Shown here piece by piece: positions 34,102 to 43,800 of a stretch of DNA of 64,000 nt. Where the stretch lies: contig CBDCMS010000003.1 of the NCBI GenBank assembly GCA_965219005.1, positions 1,550,001-1,614,000 of the forward strand, in the 5' to 3' direction. This stretch comes from CAUZIZ01 sp965219005. GTDB lineage: Bacteria; Acidobacteriota; UBA6911; RPQK01; JAJDTT01. How positions within the stretch are numbered: position 1 is the stretch's first letter; every line of letters starts with the position of its first letter. The position numbers were made by a program, and so were the translations under genes. The notes under the pieces were generated by a model that ran no database searches, was not told the origin of the DNA, and was given only the letters and a program-made list of their open reading frames with translations.

Positions 34102-36273
34102 TCATCGATCTAAGGCCAACTGGTCATCAGGCGTGAGCGTCGATGAGCGAACGGGTAGCCGAATCGTGAAAACAGAGCCTTCGCCGGGCGTGCTTTGCAC
34201 CTCGATCTCGCCACCATGGTCTTTGATGATGCGGTAACTCGTCGATAGCCCGAGCCCCGTTCCGACTCCGACTCCTTTCGTCGTGAACCCCGGATCGAAA
34301 ATGCGAGTCAGATTATCCGGTGGAATTCCTGCCCCGGTGTCCGCGATGCTGATGAAGACAGTGTCTCCATCGTGCCGGGTGGACACGGTAATGCGTCCGC
34401 GACCTTCGATTGCCTGGGAAGCGTTGAGCAAAAGGTTCATGAGCACTTGGTTGACTTGACTCAGATAACAGTGAACGGACGGTAGTTCTCCCAAATGACG
34501 GACGACGGTAATTCGCTCGTCGAGCTCGTGCTGGAGTAGCGCCAGAGTCGTGTCGAGGGAGGAGTTCAGGTCTGCCACTTGTCTTTCTGACTCGTCCAGG
34601 CGCGCGAAGTCTTTCAGGCTCTTGACGATGGTGGATATCCGGCTGCTTGCGGAAGTGGTGACGTCTTGATTGTTTCTTAGGACCTCGAGAGCTCTCTGAA
34701 ATCTCGCGTCTGCCTGAAGCTCCGGCAACGATTGACTCGCGCGCAAAAGCTCCCCCATACGCTCAAGCGATCTCCGGGTAGTATCAGCGGAGCTCACGAC
34801 GGCTCCCAACGGCGTATTGATCTCATGGGCCACGCCCGCCACCAGGTTCCCAAGAGAGGCCATTTTCTCTTGCAGGACCAGCCGCTGCTGTGCCTCTTGC
34901 AGTTGTCGCAGCGCAATTTCGAGTGCCTCGTTCTTGTCGTTCAAGTCCGACGTCCGCTCGCGCACCCGCTCTTCGAGCGTGCGATTCACTTCCTCGAGTT
35001 TTCGATTCGAGACTTGAAGCGCCTGAGACGCCGATTCCAGCTCCTGCGAATAAGCCTTCACTCGCTTGTGGTTTTCTGTGAAGCGTTGCTCAAGTATGTA
35101 GCCGAGAGTCAAGACAAGGATCAATGCGCCCCAACCAAATAGATGATGCCAATCCGGCACCAGCCCGGACGAGATCAAGAAATCGTGTAAACCGAGAACG
35201 CCTAGCGCACTGAAGCCGAAGTTGAGAGTCTTCGCTTCCACGTTGCCCCTGCGGGCCGAGCGAGCCCCCAGGATGAGCAGGAGAATCAAATCCAAGGGGA
35301 GAAGGAGGAAAACAATGAAGCGACTATAGAAAAGATCGAAAATACCCGATAGGTCCGCGGCAAGCGCAGATACGGCTAGCACTGCGTGGAACTGCCAGAT
35401 GCGCCGGAAGACGACTCGGTACCGAAAACTGACCTGCTCATAAAACGCAAACAGACCCACCGGTAGAAGAAGAAATGCCACGTACCCCAAATAGTAGCGA
35501 AGCCACAAAGTGTCGAAAAAGAGCTGGCTCACCGAGTTGATGCAAACGAAGAACAGACCCGTACAGGTGACGAAAACGGAGAAACACAAGTAGAGCCACA
35601 AGTTTTGATCGCGCCGCTTTACCGAGAGAAACAGGGCGAACAGACCGATGAGGACAAACAGTCCACCAAAGACAAAAGTGTCGCCGTGATGCCACACCAT
35701 GGCTTTGATGAGCTCTTGATGCTCGCCGACGCGAAGTGTCCGATTGCTTAAACCGATTGTGTAGCGTGACTCGGAAAAGAACCGGAGGAAAAGATACTTT
35801 CCTTGAAAATCCCTGGGGAGGGCGGCGGTGTACCAATTCAAGTAATTGAAGCGGTTGGAAAAGCCAGGCTCCAATTTACCCACCGTAAGCAGCCGTTGGC
35901 CCTCAAAATACAGCTCAACGGCTTGGAACGGAGATGAGAAGAGAACCGCGGGCTGCTGCAATTCGTGACCGGTATCAGGAAGCCGAACACGGAGCCAGAG
36001 GAAGCTACTTTCGTTGGAAAGCGGGTCTTTTGGAGCAGGGAACAAGACGGGTTCCCAATCGGTGGAAGGCTGGAGCTCACTCTTGCTCCACAGCGGGGTA
36101 CCTAGAGAATCCACAGGAGAATCTCCCCACCGGTACTCCCAACCGGAGTCGACGGATACAAAAGGGCGGTTGCTGGCGGCGTTCGCCAGCGGTAGGCTCA
36201 TGAGCAAGGCGGCGAATAGAGAGGTGATGGTTCGGAGTCGTGCGCGACTGCTCATCTCGTGTCGGTACGTCAT
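34102..36273 (-). CDS. 7TMR-DISM sensor histidine kinase
   Basis: Membrane histidine kinase, 723 aa (an ATG six codons downstream is equally possible). A signal peptide (LFAALLMSLPLANA) precedes a periplasmic 7TMR-DISM extracellular domain (about residues 35-190; jelly-roll, with WLRVRLPD and VELYFEGQRLLTVG). Seven transmembrane helices follow between about 200 and 400. A coiled coil (about 405-475) leads into HisKA with the phospho-acceptor histidine in GVAHEINTPLG (about 488) and an HATPase with NASQAIEG, DTGAGIPP and GTGLGLSTS. The periplasmic domain suggests sensing of carbohydrate-like ligands. No response regulator gene is adjacent. Confidence 0.9.
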   Translation of the reverse strand: MTYRHEMSSRARLRTITSLFAALLMSLPLANAASNRPFVSVDSGWEYRWGDSPVDSLGTPLWSKSELQPSTDWEPVLFPAPKDPLSNESSFLWLRVRLPDTGHELQQPAVLFSSPFQAVELYFEGQRLLTVGKLEPGFSNRFNYLNWYTAALPRDFQGKYLFLRFFSESRYTIGLSNRTLRVGEHQELIKAMVWHHGDTFVFGGLFVLIGLFALFLSVKRRDQNLWLYLCFSVFVTCTGLFFVCINSVSQLFFDTLWLRYYLGYVAFLLLPVGLFAFYEQVSFRYRVVFRRIWQFHAVLAVSALAADLSGIFDLFYSRFIVFLLLPLDLILLLILGARSARRGNVEAKTLNFGFSALGVLGLHDFLISSGLVPDWHHLFGWGALILVLTLGYILEQRFTENHKRVKAYSQELESASQALQVSNRKLEEVNRTLEERVRERTSDLNDKNEALEIALRQLQEAQQRLVLQEKMASLGNLVAGVAHEINTPLGAVVSSADTTRRSLERMGELLRASQSLPELQADARFQRALEVLRNNQDVTTSASSRISTIVKSLKDFARLDESERQVADLNSSLDTTLALLQHELDERITVVRHLGELPSVHCYLSQVNQVLMNLLLNASQAIEGRGRITVSTRHDGDTVFISIADTGAGIPPDNLTRIFDPGFTTKGVGVGTGLGLSTSYRIIKDHGGEIEVQSTPGEGSVFTIRLPVRSSTLTPDDQLALDR

Positions 36274-36329
36274 GTACAGCAGGGCTCCACCGCGACAGCC
36301 CCCGATTCCAGCAATTCCAGGGTCTGCGC

Positions 36330-36467
36330 TTGACCGAGCTGAGTTGGAAAATCCTCGACAATCTGGCTGCTAGCATGCCTCATGAGGAGATCCTGGCGAA
36401 CTATCCTTCCCTTGGTGGAGAGGCGCTTCACGCGGTCCTTGCCTATGCAACAGCGACCGTATCATAA
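36330..36467 (+). pseudogene. DUF433 antitoxin-like remnant
   Basis: The reading GLRLTELSWKILDNLAASM then PHEEILANYPSLGGEALHAV and LAYATATV matches the second half of DUF433 proteins, small helix-turn-helix antitoxin-like proteins. The first half, with the usual GKPCIRG-type motif, is missing and the upstream frame is unrelated. It overlaps nothing else. The partner toxin is absent. Probably a decayed toxin-antitoxin piece. Confidence 0.55.
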
Positions 36468-36584
36468 GGCACTGTTCCGTGTATCGGTACAAGCATCAAC
36501 AGATAAAACATTTGGCAAGAATTCGCTGCGGGCGTGGTCAACGCACTCAGCGCTTAGCGACACACACTAATACCCTGTAACACA

Positions 36585-36982
36585 ATGAACTTCGTGCTCA
36601 AGCCCTGGCAGCTCCTTCTTCTCATCCTGGCCGGTTGGATCAACAGACACCAGCAAGACGCGATCGAGTATCTGTTGACTGAGAATCAAGTGTTGAGAGA
36701 AAACCTCGGCAAGGGTCGAATCCTGCTCAATGACGACCAGCGTCGACGTTTGGCCGTTAAGGGTAGGGTCCTCAGTCGCAAAACTCTCAGCAGACTGGCC
36801 AGAATCGTCAGGCCCGATACGCTCCTGCGCTAGCACCGAGAACTCATCGCACGCAAGTGGGATCATTCGATTACTCGGCAATCAATCGGTCGACCACGAG
36901 TCCGGCAGCAGATCGTCGACCTGGCTCTTCGCTTCGCACAAGAGAACCCAACTTGGGGTTATGACCGCATCCAAGGTGCCTT
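36585..36982 (+). pseudogene. integrase-core transposase N-terminal fragment with stop codon
   Basis: The frame opens at ATG 36585 (MNFVLKPWQLLLLILAGW) and follows the N-terminal half of an integrase-core transposase: LLNDDQRRRLAVKGRVL and RLARIVRPDTLLR, then a TAG at 36831-36833 where the family has a tryptophan codon (LRWHREL), then HRELIARKWDHS, VRQQIVDLALRFAQENPTWG and YDRIQGALA. The rest of the transposase is missing: after 36982 the sequence switches to a piece of a DUF1501 gene. Broken by a nonsense change and by truncation. Confidence 0.75.
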
Positions 36983-37062
36983 GGCTGCCCTTGACAGTGG
37001 ACAGTCCTCCCAAACTCCCCCCGCCCCAGATCACCAGGGTTTCGTCCAACAGACCTCGCTCG
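36983..37062 (-). pseudogene. DUF1501 gene scrap
   Basis: This 80-bp piece is about 90% identical to 39689-39763, inside the DUF1501 gene of the second module. In minus orientation it encodes RGLLDETLVIWGG and then loses the frame because of a 2-bp difference. It abuts the transposase relic at 36982/36983. It represents a fragment of a paralogous DUF1501 gene left behind by recombination or by the mobile element. Confidence 0.65.
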
Positions 37063-37403
37063 GGAGCAGGAATCGCCGACGCTGATTCGGAGACTCTTCG
37101 AGCTTGACTACATCCTCTACTGGCATCTCCCGCCATTGTTCAACCCACGGAACTACTTCGCCGAAACCGAGAACGTCTTCGGCGATATCATCTCCGCCAA
37201 CATTTTGTGCATTCCTTGCGAAAGTCCACGGGAAATGAAAGGCTTCCGTAAGGTCGAGGAGCCAGAGGATTTCTGGCGCGCACCCCGCTGAGGTCCCGAA
37301 GATCGCGACTCGCGGATGCTACCCTTGGAGTTTGGAGCCACTCACTGGATGGAGGCCATGCCCCCCAGACTGGAAGACCGCTCAATTGAGGGAGGACAAT
37401 GAG
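37063..37403. other. region with an unrecognised open stretch
   Basis: No identified gene. In one plus-strand frame about 37083-37290 reads without stops (LFELDYILYWHLPPLFNPRN and FAETENVFGDIISAN), more protein-like than the other frames, but no start or family is apparent. The 3' end holds the Shine-Dalgarno of the LLM gene. Confidence 0.3.
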
Positions 37404-38513
37404 GTGACCATAAACAACCAACCTATCAAATACGGCATGTTTATCATGCCCTTCCATCCCCCTGACAAACCCTTGTCACTATGTTACGAAGAAGACATCG
37501 AACTGGTTATCAGGGCTGAGGAACTCGGTTTTAGTGAGTTCTGGATCGGCGAGCACCACACCATGAAGTACGAGGCGATCGTGGTGCCGGAGGTCTTCAT
37601 CGGACGCGTTCTAGGCGAGACCCAGAAGATTCGACTCGGACCCGCGCCGGTCTGTCTCAACCTACACCACCCGGCCTACGTCGCGACGCGACTCGCTTTT
37701 CTCGACCACCTTTCCAAGGGAAGACTGAACCTCTGCTTCGGACCGGGCAGCGTCACCACCGATCAGGAGCTCTATGGCGTCGACCCAAAAAAGGGGGGTG
37801 CCATGTCGCTCGAGGCCATCGACGTCATCCTGAAGCTGTGGCGCTCGGACCCTCCCTATGAACACCAGGGTGAGTTTTGGCGATTCTCAATCAAGGAGCA
37901 CATCGATGAGGAAACCGCGATCGGCTACATCCATAAACCGTTTCAACAGCCGCACCCGCCTATAGCCATGCCAGGTTTGAGCCGCAATTCATTCAGCCTG
38001 AAAGTCGCAGGAGAGCGCGGCTACGCTCCGTTTTCCGCCGCCCTCGCCGCCGGCAATGCCCTGGCCGATAACTGGATGACCTATGAGGCCGCCGCCCTGG
38101 CGTCTGGCCGGCAGCCAAATCGGGCAGACTGGAAGGTCGCCCGTGCCATCTTTCTTGCTGACACGACACGGGAGGCGGTGGCACGGGCACGCACCAACTC
38201 GGTGGGAAAGAACTTCGAGTACATAGCAAGGCTTCTCGACGGAGGCCTAGGAAGGGGGATCCTCAAGCGCGACCCTGACATGGCAGATGCCGACTGCAAT
38301 ATGGATTTCTGGTTGTCTGAGCAGATCATCGCCGGCGACGTCGACGAGGCCCTACGCCAGCTGCTGGCGTTGATGGAAGAGAGCGGATCATTCGGGACTC
38401 TGGTGCTGATGGGCTTTGACTGGGACGACAAAGAGAGCTGGTTGCGCAACCTCGATCTGTTCGCCAACGAACTTATGCCTGCGCTGAACCGAAGCGTTGG
38501 TGTGTCCGCCTGA
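37404..38513 (+). CDS. LLM-class flavin-dependent oxidoreductase
   Basis: Bacterial luciferase-like monooxygenase of 369 aa using FMNH2. The GTG start behind GGGAGG is preferred; the frame is open 24 codons further upstream with no such site. Family landmarks: KYGMFIMPFHPPDKPL at the start, EELGFSEFWIGEHHTM near residue 42, ALTH-like strands LGPAPVCLNLHHPAYVATRLAFLDHLS near 80-106, and GRLNLCFGPGSVTTD near 107. The C-terminal part (about 270-340) is helical with WLSEQIIAGDVDEALRQL. The partner flavin reductase is not adjacent. Substrate unknown; limonene- or alkane-type oxidations are common in related proteins, but not inferable here. Confidence 0.88.
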   Translation: MTINNQPIKYGMFIMPFHPPDKPLSLCYEEDIELVIRAEELGFSEFWIGEHHTMKYEAIVVPEVFIGRVLGETQKIRLGPAPVCLNLHHPAYVATRLAFLDHLSKGRLNLCFGPGSVTTDQELYGVDPKKGGAMSLEAIDVILKLWRSDPPYEHQGEFWRFSIKEHIDEETAIGYIHKPFQQPHPPIAMPGLSRNSFSLKVAGERGYAPFSAALAAGNALADNWMTYEAAALASGRQPNRADWKVARAIFLADTTREAVARARTNSVGKNFEYIARLLDGGLGRGILKRDPDMADADCNMDFWLSEQIIAGDVDEALRQLLALMEESGSFGTLVLMGFDWDDKESWLRNLDLFANELMPALNRSVGVSA

Positions 38514-38574
38514 AATCGCTTCACGAACACTCAAGAAAGCAAATTCCTATCCACTAACTATTCGACTTCAATTT

Positions 38575-39003
38575 TCATTCAAGCGGGTTTCTGATGGTCA
38601 GGCCCGGTACTTTGATGAAGCCCAGGTCGTGAGTCCAGAGCTCCCGGGCACCGCTTTCCTGGGAGATCAATGCAATCTGAAGATCGAAGACGCGGGGGCC
38701 ATGTAGATCGAGTTGTACGGCCTTGGAGATCAGCCGTCTTTCGAATCCCGGCGCGGGTGACCAGATCTGAGCCCCGGCCTCCACCAAGGCTTCCAGGTAG
38801 TCTGCGGCGGCGGCCGATGGTGATGGGCCCCCGCTGGCTGCTGGGTGAGTCACGACAGTCCAGAACTCAGCCAGACACGGCAAGGCGAACCCCCAGCCGA
38901 ATGTGGAGGAGGTGGCCTTCTCTATCGCTTGCTGGGCCGAACGGTGCGGGTCCGTGGCTGAACGATGTGCGTACACAAGCAGATTGGTGTCCAATGAGAT
39001 CAT
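38575..39003 (-). CDS. VapC-family PIN-domain toxin
   Basis: Probable type II toxin, a PIN-domain ribonuclease of 142 aa that typically cleaves tRNA or rRNA. The start overlaps the antitoxin stop codon (ATGA). Acidic catalytic residues are visible: D5 in SLDTNLLVY, E46 in CLAEFW, D107 in RVFDLQIA and D126 in LWTHDLGF, the last near the C terminus. The arrangement fits the four-acid PIN active site. Antitoxin gene is directly upstream. The RNA target cannot be predicted. Confidence 0.88.
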   Translation of the reverse strand: MISLDTNLLVYAHRSATDPHRSAQQAIEKATSSTFGWGFALPCLAEFWTVVTHPAASGGPSPSAAAADYLEALVEAGAQIWSPAPGFERRLISKAVQLDLHGPRVFDLQIALISQESGARELWTHDLGFIKVPGLTIRNPLE

Positions 39004-39242
39004 CGCTGTCGGATGATCCATTCGGCGGTCTTTTCACGGTCCCGCAAATCCATTCCAGGTGGCAACCCACCGTCAAAAGTACGCCATCGGATCGGCCCGT
39101 TTCGTTGGGAGACCTCGCTTAATTCCTGTAACTCCTTGCGCAGGCCTACCTCCAGCAGAGAACGCAGTGGCCGTCGCAACTCGGCAGCCATCTTCTTGGC
39201 TGCGATGAGCAGTTCATCAGGGAGTTCCACCGTTGTTTTCAT
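39000..39242 (-). CDS. VapB-family antitoxin
   Basis: Partner antitoxin of the downstream PIN toxin, 80 aa from the ATG at 39242 (MKTTVELPDELLIAAKKMA). The N terminus has the ribbon-helix-helix/AbrB-like DNA-binding opening seen in VapB proteins (MKTTVELPDELL), with a charged C-terminal half that should embrace the toxin. The toxin start overlaps its stop. An imperfect operator-like palindrome covers its own start region. Likely represses its own operon. Confidence 0.85.
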   Translation of the reverse strand: MKTTVELPDELLIAAKKMAAELRRPLRSLLEVGLRKELQELSEVSQRNGPIRWRTFDGGLPPGMDLRDREKTAEWIIRQR

Positions 39243-39273
39243 AAAACCCATATTACCATATTTCCGGTTTTAT
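39241..39273. promoter_or_regulatory. candidate VapB operator palindrome
   Basis: ATAAAACC at 39241-39248 and its exact complement GGTTTTAT at 39266-39273 are separated by 17 bp and surround the start region of the antitoxin gene. The spacer is A/T-rich. This is the layout of autoregulatory operators of VapBC operons. Detected by eye; not tested. Confidence 0.45.
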
Positions 39274-39416
39274 GTACTACCATGGACCGCCTTCCTTTCG
39301 GCGGGATCGAGTTTTTGCGGACCACGGATAGATCCCTGCCGTGGGAGCATCTCGAAAAGGGACGGATAGCGCCGATGCTCAGCCGCCACGCCGCTGGAGC
39401 CTGGTGCTGCCTTGCT

Positions 39417-40880
39417 CTACGCCAGCAAGGCCTCGACCACTTCCCCATGAATGTCGGTCAAGCGAAAGTGGCGACCCTGAAACTTGAAGGTCAGCTTGGT
39501 GTGGTCGATCCCCATGCAGTGTAGGAGAGTGGCCTGGAAGTCGTGGACGTGGACCGGGTCCTTGACGATGTTGTAGCTGAAGTCGTCGGTCTCGCCGTAG
39601 ACCATGCCCGGCTTGATGCCGCCACCCGCCATCCACATGGTGAAACAGCGCGGGTGGTGGTCGCGGCCGTAGTTGTCCTCGGTGAGCTGCCCTTGACAGT
39701 AGACAGTCCTCCCGAACTCCCCTCCCCAGATCACCAGCGTTTCGTCCAACAGACCTCGCTGCTTCAGGTCCGTCACCAGGGCCGCTGAGGACTGGTCGGT
39801 GTCCTGGCACTGTCCGGCGAGGTGAGCCGGAAGCTTATCGTGCTGATCCCATCCCCGGTGGAAAAGCTGAACGAAGCGTGCACCCTTTTCGCTCAGTCTC
39901 CGAGCCAGAAGGCAGTTGGCGGCGTAGGTACCCGGTTTCCTGGAATCCTCACCGTAGAGCTCAAAGATACGCTCAGGCTCGTTCGAGACGTCGGTCAGGT
40001 CGGGAACCGATAGCTGCATCCGGTAGGCCATCTCGTATTGGGCGATGCGCGTCTCAATCTCGGGGTCTCCAAAAGCCTCTGCCCTCAACTGATTCAACTC
40101 CGCGATCCCATCCAACATGCGACGGCGGCTCCCAGCGCTGACCCCAGCGGGATTGGAAAGGTAAAGGACAGGATCGCCCACGCCCCGAAACTTGACTCCT
40201 TGGTGGTTTGACGGCAGGAATCCGCTTCCCCAAAGACGAGAAAAAATAGGCTGAGCGTTGACCTTATGCCCGCCTTTGGAAACCAGAACCACGAAGGCGG
40301 GTAGATCACGATTCTCGCTGCCCAGACCGTAGCTGGACCAGGAGCCGATACTGGGGCGTCCGGGCTGCTGGCTGCCGGTCTGGAAGAAAGTGATGGCAGG
40401 ATCGTGATTGATGGCCTCAGTGTGCATCGTCTTCACGATCGCGATCTCGTCGACGATCTTCGCCGTGTGCGGCAGCAGCTCGCTTACCCAGGCTCCGGAG
40501 CTTCCATGCTGGGCAAACTTGAAGAGAGAGGAAACTACGGGCAAGCTCTTCTGACTCGAGGTCATTCCAGTGATTCGCTGGCCTCGGCGGATCGAGTCGG
40601 GCAATTCCGTCCCGCGAAGCGCTTCAAGCTTGGGTTTGTAGTCGAAGAGATCGATCTGGGAGGGAGCCCCGGATTGGAACAGGAAGATGACTCGCTTGGC
40701 CTTGGGCGCAAAGTGGGGCAGGCCCGCCAGTCCACGTCCCGAGCTGCCAACGTCGCTCGATGCCGAAAACAGCGTTGGATTCAGAAGCGAGGCCAAAGCG
40801 GTGGCTCCGATTCCGGTGCTGGTTCGGGCGAAGAACTGCCGCCGCGTCATTCCCAACTGCAGTGCGCTCTTCATATCCAT
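39417..40880 (-). CDS. DUF1501 family protein (module 2)
   Basis: DUF1501 protein of 487 aa with a Tat signal (TRRQFFARTSTGIGATALA, residues ~12-30). Landmarks: FLFQSGAPSQIDLFDYKP near 66-83, EAINHDPAITFFQTGSQQPG near 155, FGRTVYCQG near 395 and GRDHHPRCFTMWMAGGG near 415. It lies 6 bp after the DUF1549/DUF1553 gene, on the same strand, forming an operon. An 80-bp copy of an internal part (about 39689-39763) occurs at 36983-37062. The product is probably exported to the periplasm and works with the cytochrome-like partner; reaction unknown. Confidence 0.88.
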   Translation of the reverse strand: MDMKSALQLGMTRRQFFARTSTGIGATALASLLNPTLFSASSDVGSSGRGLAGLPHFAPKAKRVIFLFQSGAPSQIDLFDYKPKLEALRGTELPDSIRRGQRITGMTSSQKSLPVVSSLFKFAQHGSSGAWVSELLPHTAKIVDEIAIVKTMHTEAINHDPAITFFQTGSQQPGRPSIGSWSSYGLGSENRDLPAFVVLVSKGGHKVNAQPIFSRLWGSGFLPSNHQGVKFRGVGDPVLYLSNPAGVSAGSRRRMLDGIAELNQLRAEAFGDPEIETRIAQYEMAYRMQLSVPDLTDVSNEPERIFELYGEDSRKPGTYAANCLLARRLSEKGARFVQLFHRGWDQHDKLPAHLAGQCQDTDQSSAALVTDLKQRGLLDETLVIWGGEFGRTVYCQGQLTEDNYGRDHHPRCFTMWMAGGGIKPGMVYGETDDFSYNIVKDPVHVHDFQATLLHCMGIDHTKLTFKFQGRHFRLTDIHGEVVEALLA

Positions 40881-40886
40881 GGTTCT

Positions 40887-43800
40887 TCACTCACGGGTGA
40901 TGGTTTCATCCAGGTTCAAGATGCTACTGGTCACGGTGGTCCAAGCGGCCAGCTGTTGACGGTCCAGGCTCTCATCAAAGGAAGATTCGCCAACCTTAAG
41001 CAACAGCGAGGCCGATTCGGGATCGCTCTGGTTTTCCGCCTGCTGGGCTTCGAGAATGCGGCGGAGAATCGCTACTTCCGCCACTGTGGGCTGGCGCGCC
41101 GTGGCTAGACGAAAGGCTAGACTGATCCGCTCGTCCACGGCGGGGCTGGCCTCCTTCATGACTCGTTCGGCCAGGACCCGAGCCGCCTCGACATAAGTAG
41201 GATCGTTCATCAGGATCAAGGCTTGAAGCGGAGTATTGGTACGGTTCCGGCGTACGGTACAGGTCTCGCGGTCGGGCGCATCGAATGCAACCAGTGTAGG
41301 AGGAGGAATCGTGCGTTTCCAGAAAGTGTACATGGTGCGTCGGTAGAGATCCTGCCCTTGACTCTGCTGGTAGTACTGAGCCGTGTACTTTTGTCCGTAT
41401 GCCATCTCCTTCCACAGACCACCCGGCTGGTAGGGGAAGACACTGGCGCCCCCGATCTGGCGGTTGAGAAGTCCACTCGCCGCCAACGAGTTGTCTCGCA
41501 CTGCCTCGGCCGACAAGCGAAATCGGGAGGCCCTTGCCAGCAGGCGGTTTTCGGGGTCCCTATCCAGTAGCTCGGGGGTCACGCGTGAGGATTGACGATA
41601 GGTAGCCGAGGTCACAATCAGTCTCTGCAGCCCCTTGACATCCCAGTCGCTGCCGAACTCCGTCGCCAGCCAATCCAACAACTGCGGATGGCTGGGAGCA
41701 TCCCCCTGAGAGCCAAAGTTCTCTGCTGACTTGACGAAGCCGTTTCCAAAGTACATCTGCCAGTAGCGGTTGACGGTTACCCGCGCAGTCAGCGGATGGT
41801 CGGGGCGAACCAACCACTTCGCCAGCCCCAGACGATTAGCGGGAACATCCGGGGGAAGCGGCGGGAGTGCCGAGGGAACACCAGGCGGAACTTTCTCGCC
41901 ACGATTCCGGTAGTCGCCTCGGTCCAGAACCGCGGTCTCCCGGGGGTCTTCCATTTCCTCCATCACCATGGTCGTGGGGATGGCCTTCTCCAGTGCTGTT
42001 TCCTGCTCACGCAGGGCAACGAGTCTGGCATACATATCCCGGTAGCGAACTGGCGCTTCTTTCCGGAGGTAGTAGCTTCTTAGATCTTGCTGCTCACTTT
42101 CCGTTCGGTCTTCCGGCAGTACTTTCAAATTAGCCCGGACAGGCTGATAGATCGCAAGTTGCCGAACTTCATCAGCCTCCAACTCGCGTCCGTAGATGCG
42201 TACTTCGTCCATCTGGCCATTGAAATTGCTTTTGTTCAACCGTTGACCCAGATGGAGAGGTGCCGAGGTTCTGATTGAACCCGCGAGACTGTCGTGAACC
42301 GCCTCTACTTCCTGTAGCTCTCCATCCTTGTAGAGTCTCAGGCCAGCTGCCCTGCCGAATCCGTCGTAGGTAAGCGCAAGGTGGTGCCAGGAGCCCAACG
42401 AAACCGGCCGAAGAGTGCGCACCTTCAGAGCCTTCCCGGGCCATTCGTGGACCAGATGAGCCATCAACAGCGGCCCGCTGAACTTGGGCCCATCGAAGTC
42501 GGTGAAGTCTCCCAGGAAGAGATCGTATCCCCGCAGGCCCCCGTTGGAATCATCCATCCGGGCGATAAGAGCTCTGTCATACTCGCTGTTGTTGTTCACC
42601 CAGAGGCTGATCGAGAAAGCATCCGTCGACTCAAAGTCTCCCAGATCACCAAGATCCACATGGTTGCGTTCATTGAACTTGGCGGCCAACCCTACTTTGC
42701 CCTCCTGATATTCCAGTTTTTCTCCCCTGGCCCTGCCGTGTCGGTAGAGCCCGGTGGTGTCGGCCGTGTGGCCGTCGAGCTCGTAGTGAGCCAATAGCTC
42801 GCGAGTGGGATTTCGGGGAATCCGATCCAATCCCGACTTCTCCCACTGCTCCATCAGGCTGGTCACCTTCTCCTCCGGCATTTCCGATTCGATCCAACGG
42901 ATTCTCTGTTTCAGATCCTCATGGAGCTGCTCCTGGCTGGGCGAGGGAACCTGCAGGAAGGGAGCTGCATTACCCTTTCGGCCGTCAAGGCCCTTCTCTG
43001 GAATGCTGTTGAAGAAGGCCGAAAACTGGTAGAACTCGCGCTGCCTGATGGGATCGTACTTATGATCGTGGCAGCGAGCGCAGCCCATGGTGAGACCCAT
43101 CCACACCGTAGAAGTAGTGTTGACACGATCCACCATATACTCAACCTGATATTCCTCGGGGATGGCGCCACCCTCGAAGTTGATCATGTGATTTCGGTTG
43201 AAACCGGTGGCAATCTTCTGCTCTCGAGTCGCCCCGGGCAAAAGGTCTCCGGCAAGCTGCTCGATCGTGAAACGGTCGAAGGGCATGTTCTGCTGGAAGG
43301 CGTCGATGACCCAATCCCGCCACAACCACATGTCGCGATGGCTGTCGATGTGGTAACCGTGGGTATCCGCATAACGGCCCACGTCGAGCCATTCCATCGC
43401 CATGCGCTCTCCATAGTGGGGTGACGCGAGTAGTCTGTCCACCACTCTTTCGTAGGCATCGGGAGAATCATCGCTCAGGAAGGCTTCGACCTCTTCTAGA
43501 CTGGGTGGTAAACCCGTCAGATCCAGTGTCACCCTTCGCAGTAGCGTCACCCGGTCAGCCTCCCTCGAGGGTGACAATCCCTCTTGCTCGAGTCGAGCCA
43601 GAATGAATCCGTCGATTGGGTTTCTGGCCCAGGAGCGGTTCTGAACGTGGGGTACTGGCGGCTTCCTCGGGGCAACGAAGGCCCAGTGGTTCTGCCACTG
43701 AGCTCCTTCTTCGATCCAACGCTTAATCAGATCGACTTGCTCTTGAGAGAGCTCGCGGTCGAACCGGGGAGGGGGCATTCGGACTGCCTCGTGTTCGGTG

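Noticed and set aside
40404..41108. 234-aa plus-strand frame opposite the module 2 genes
   Set aside because: Lies antisense to both the DUF1501 and DUF1553 genes and has no recognisable domain or ribosome site.
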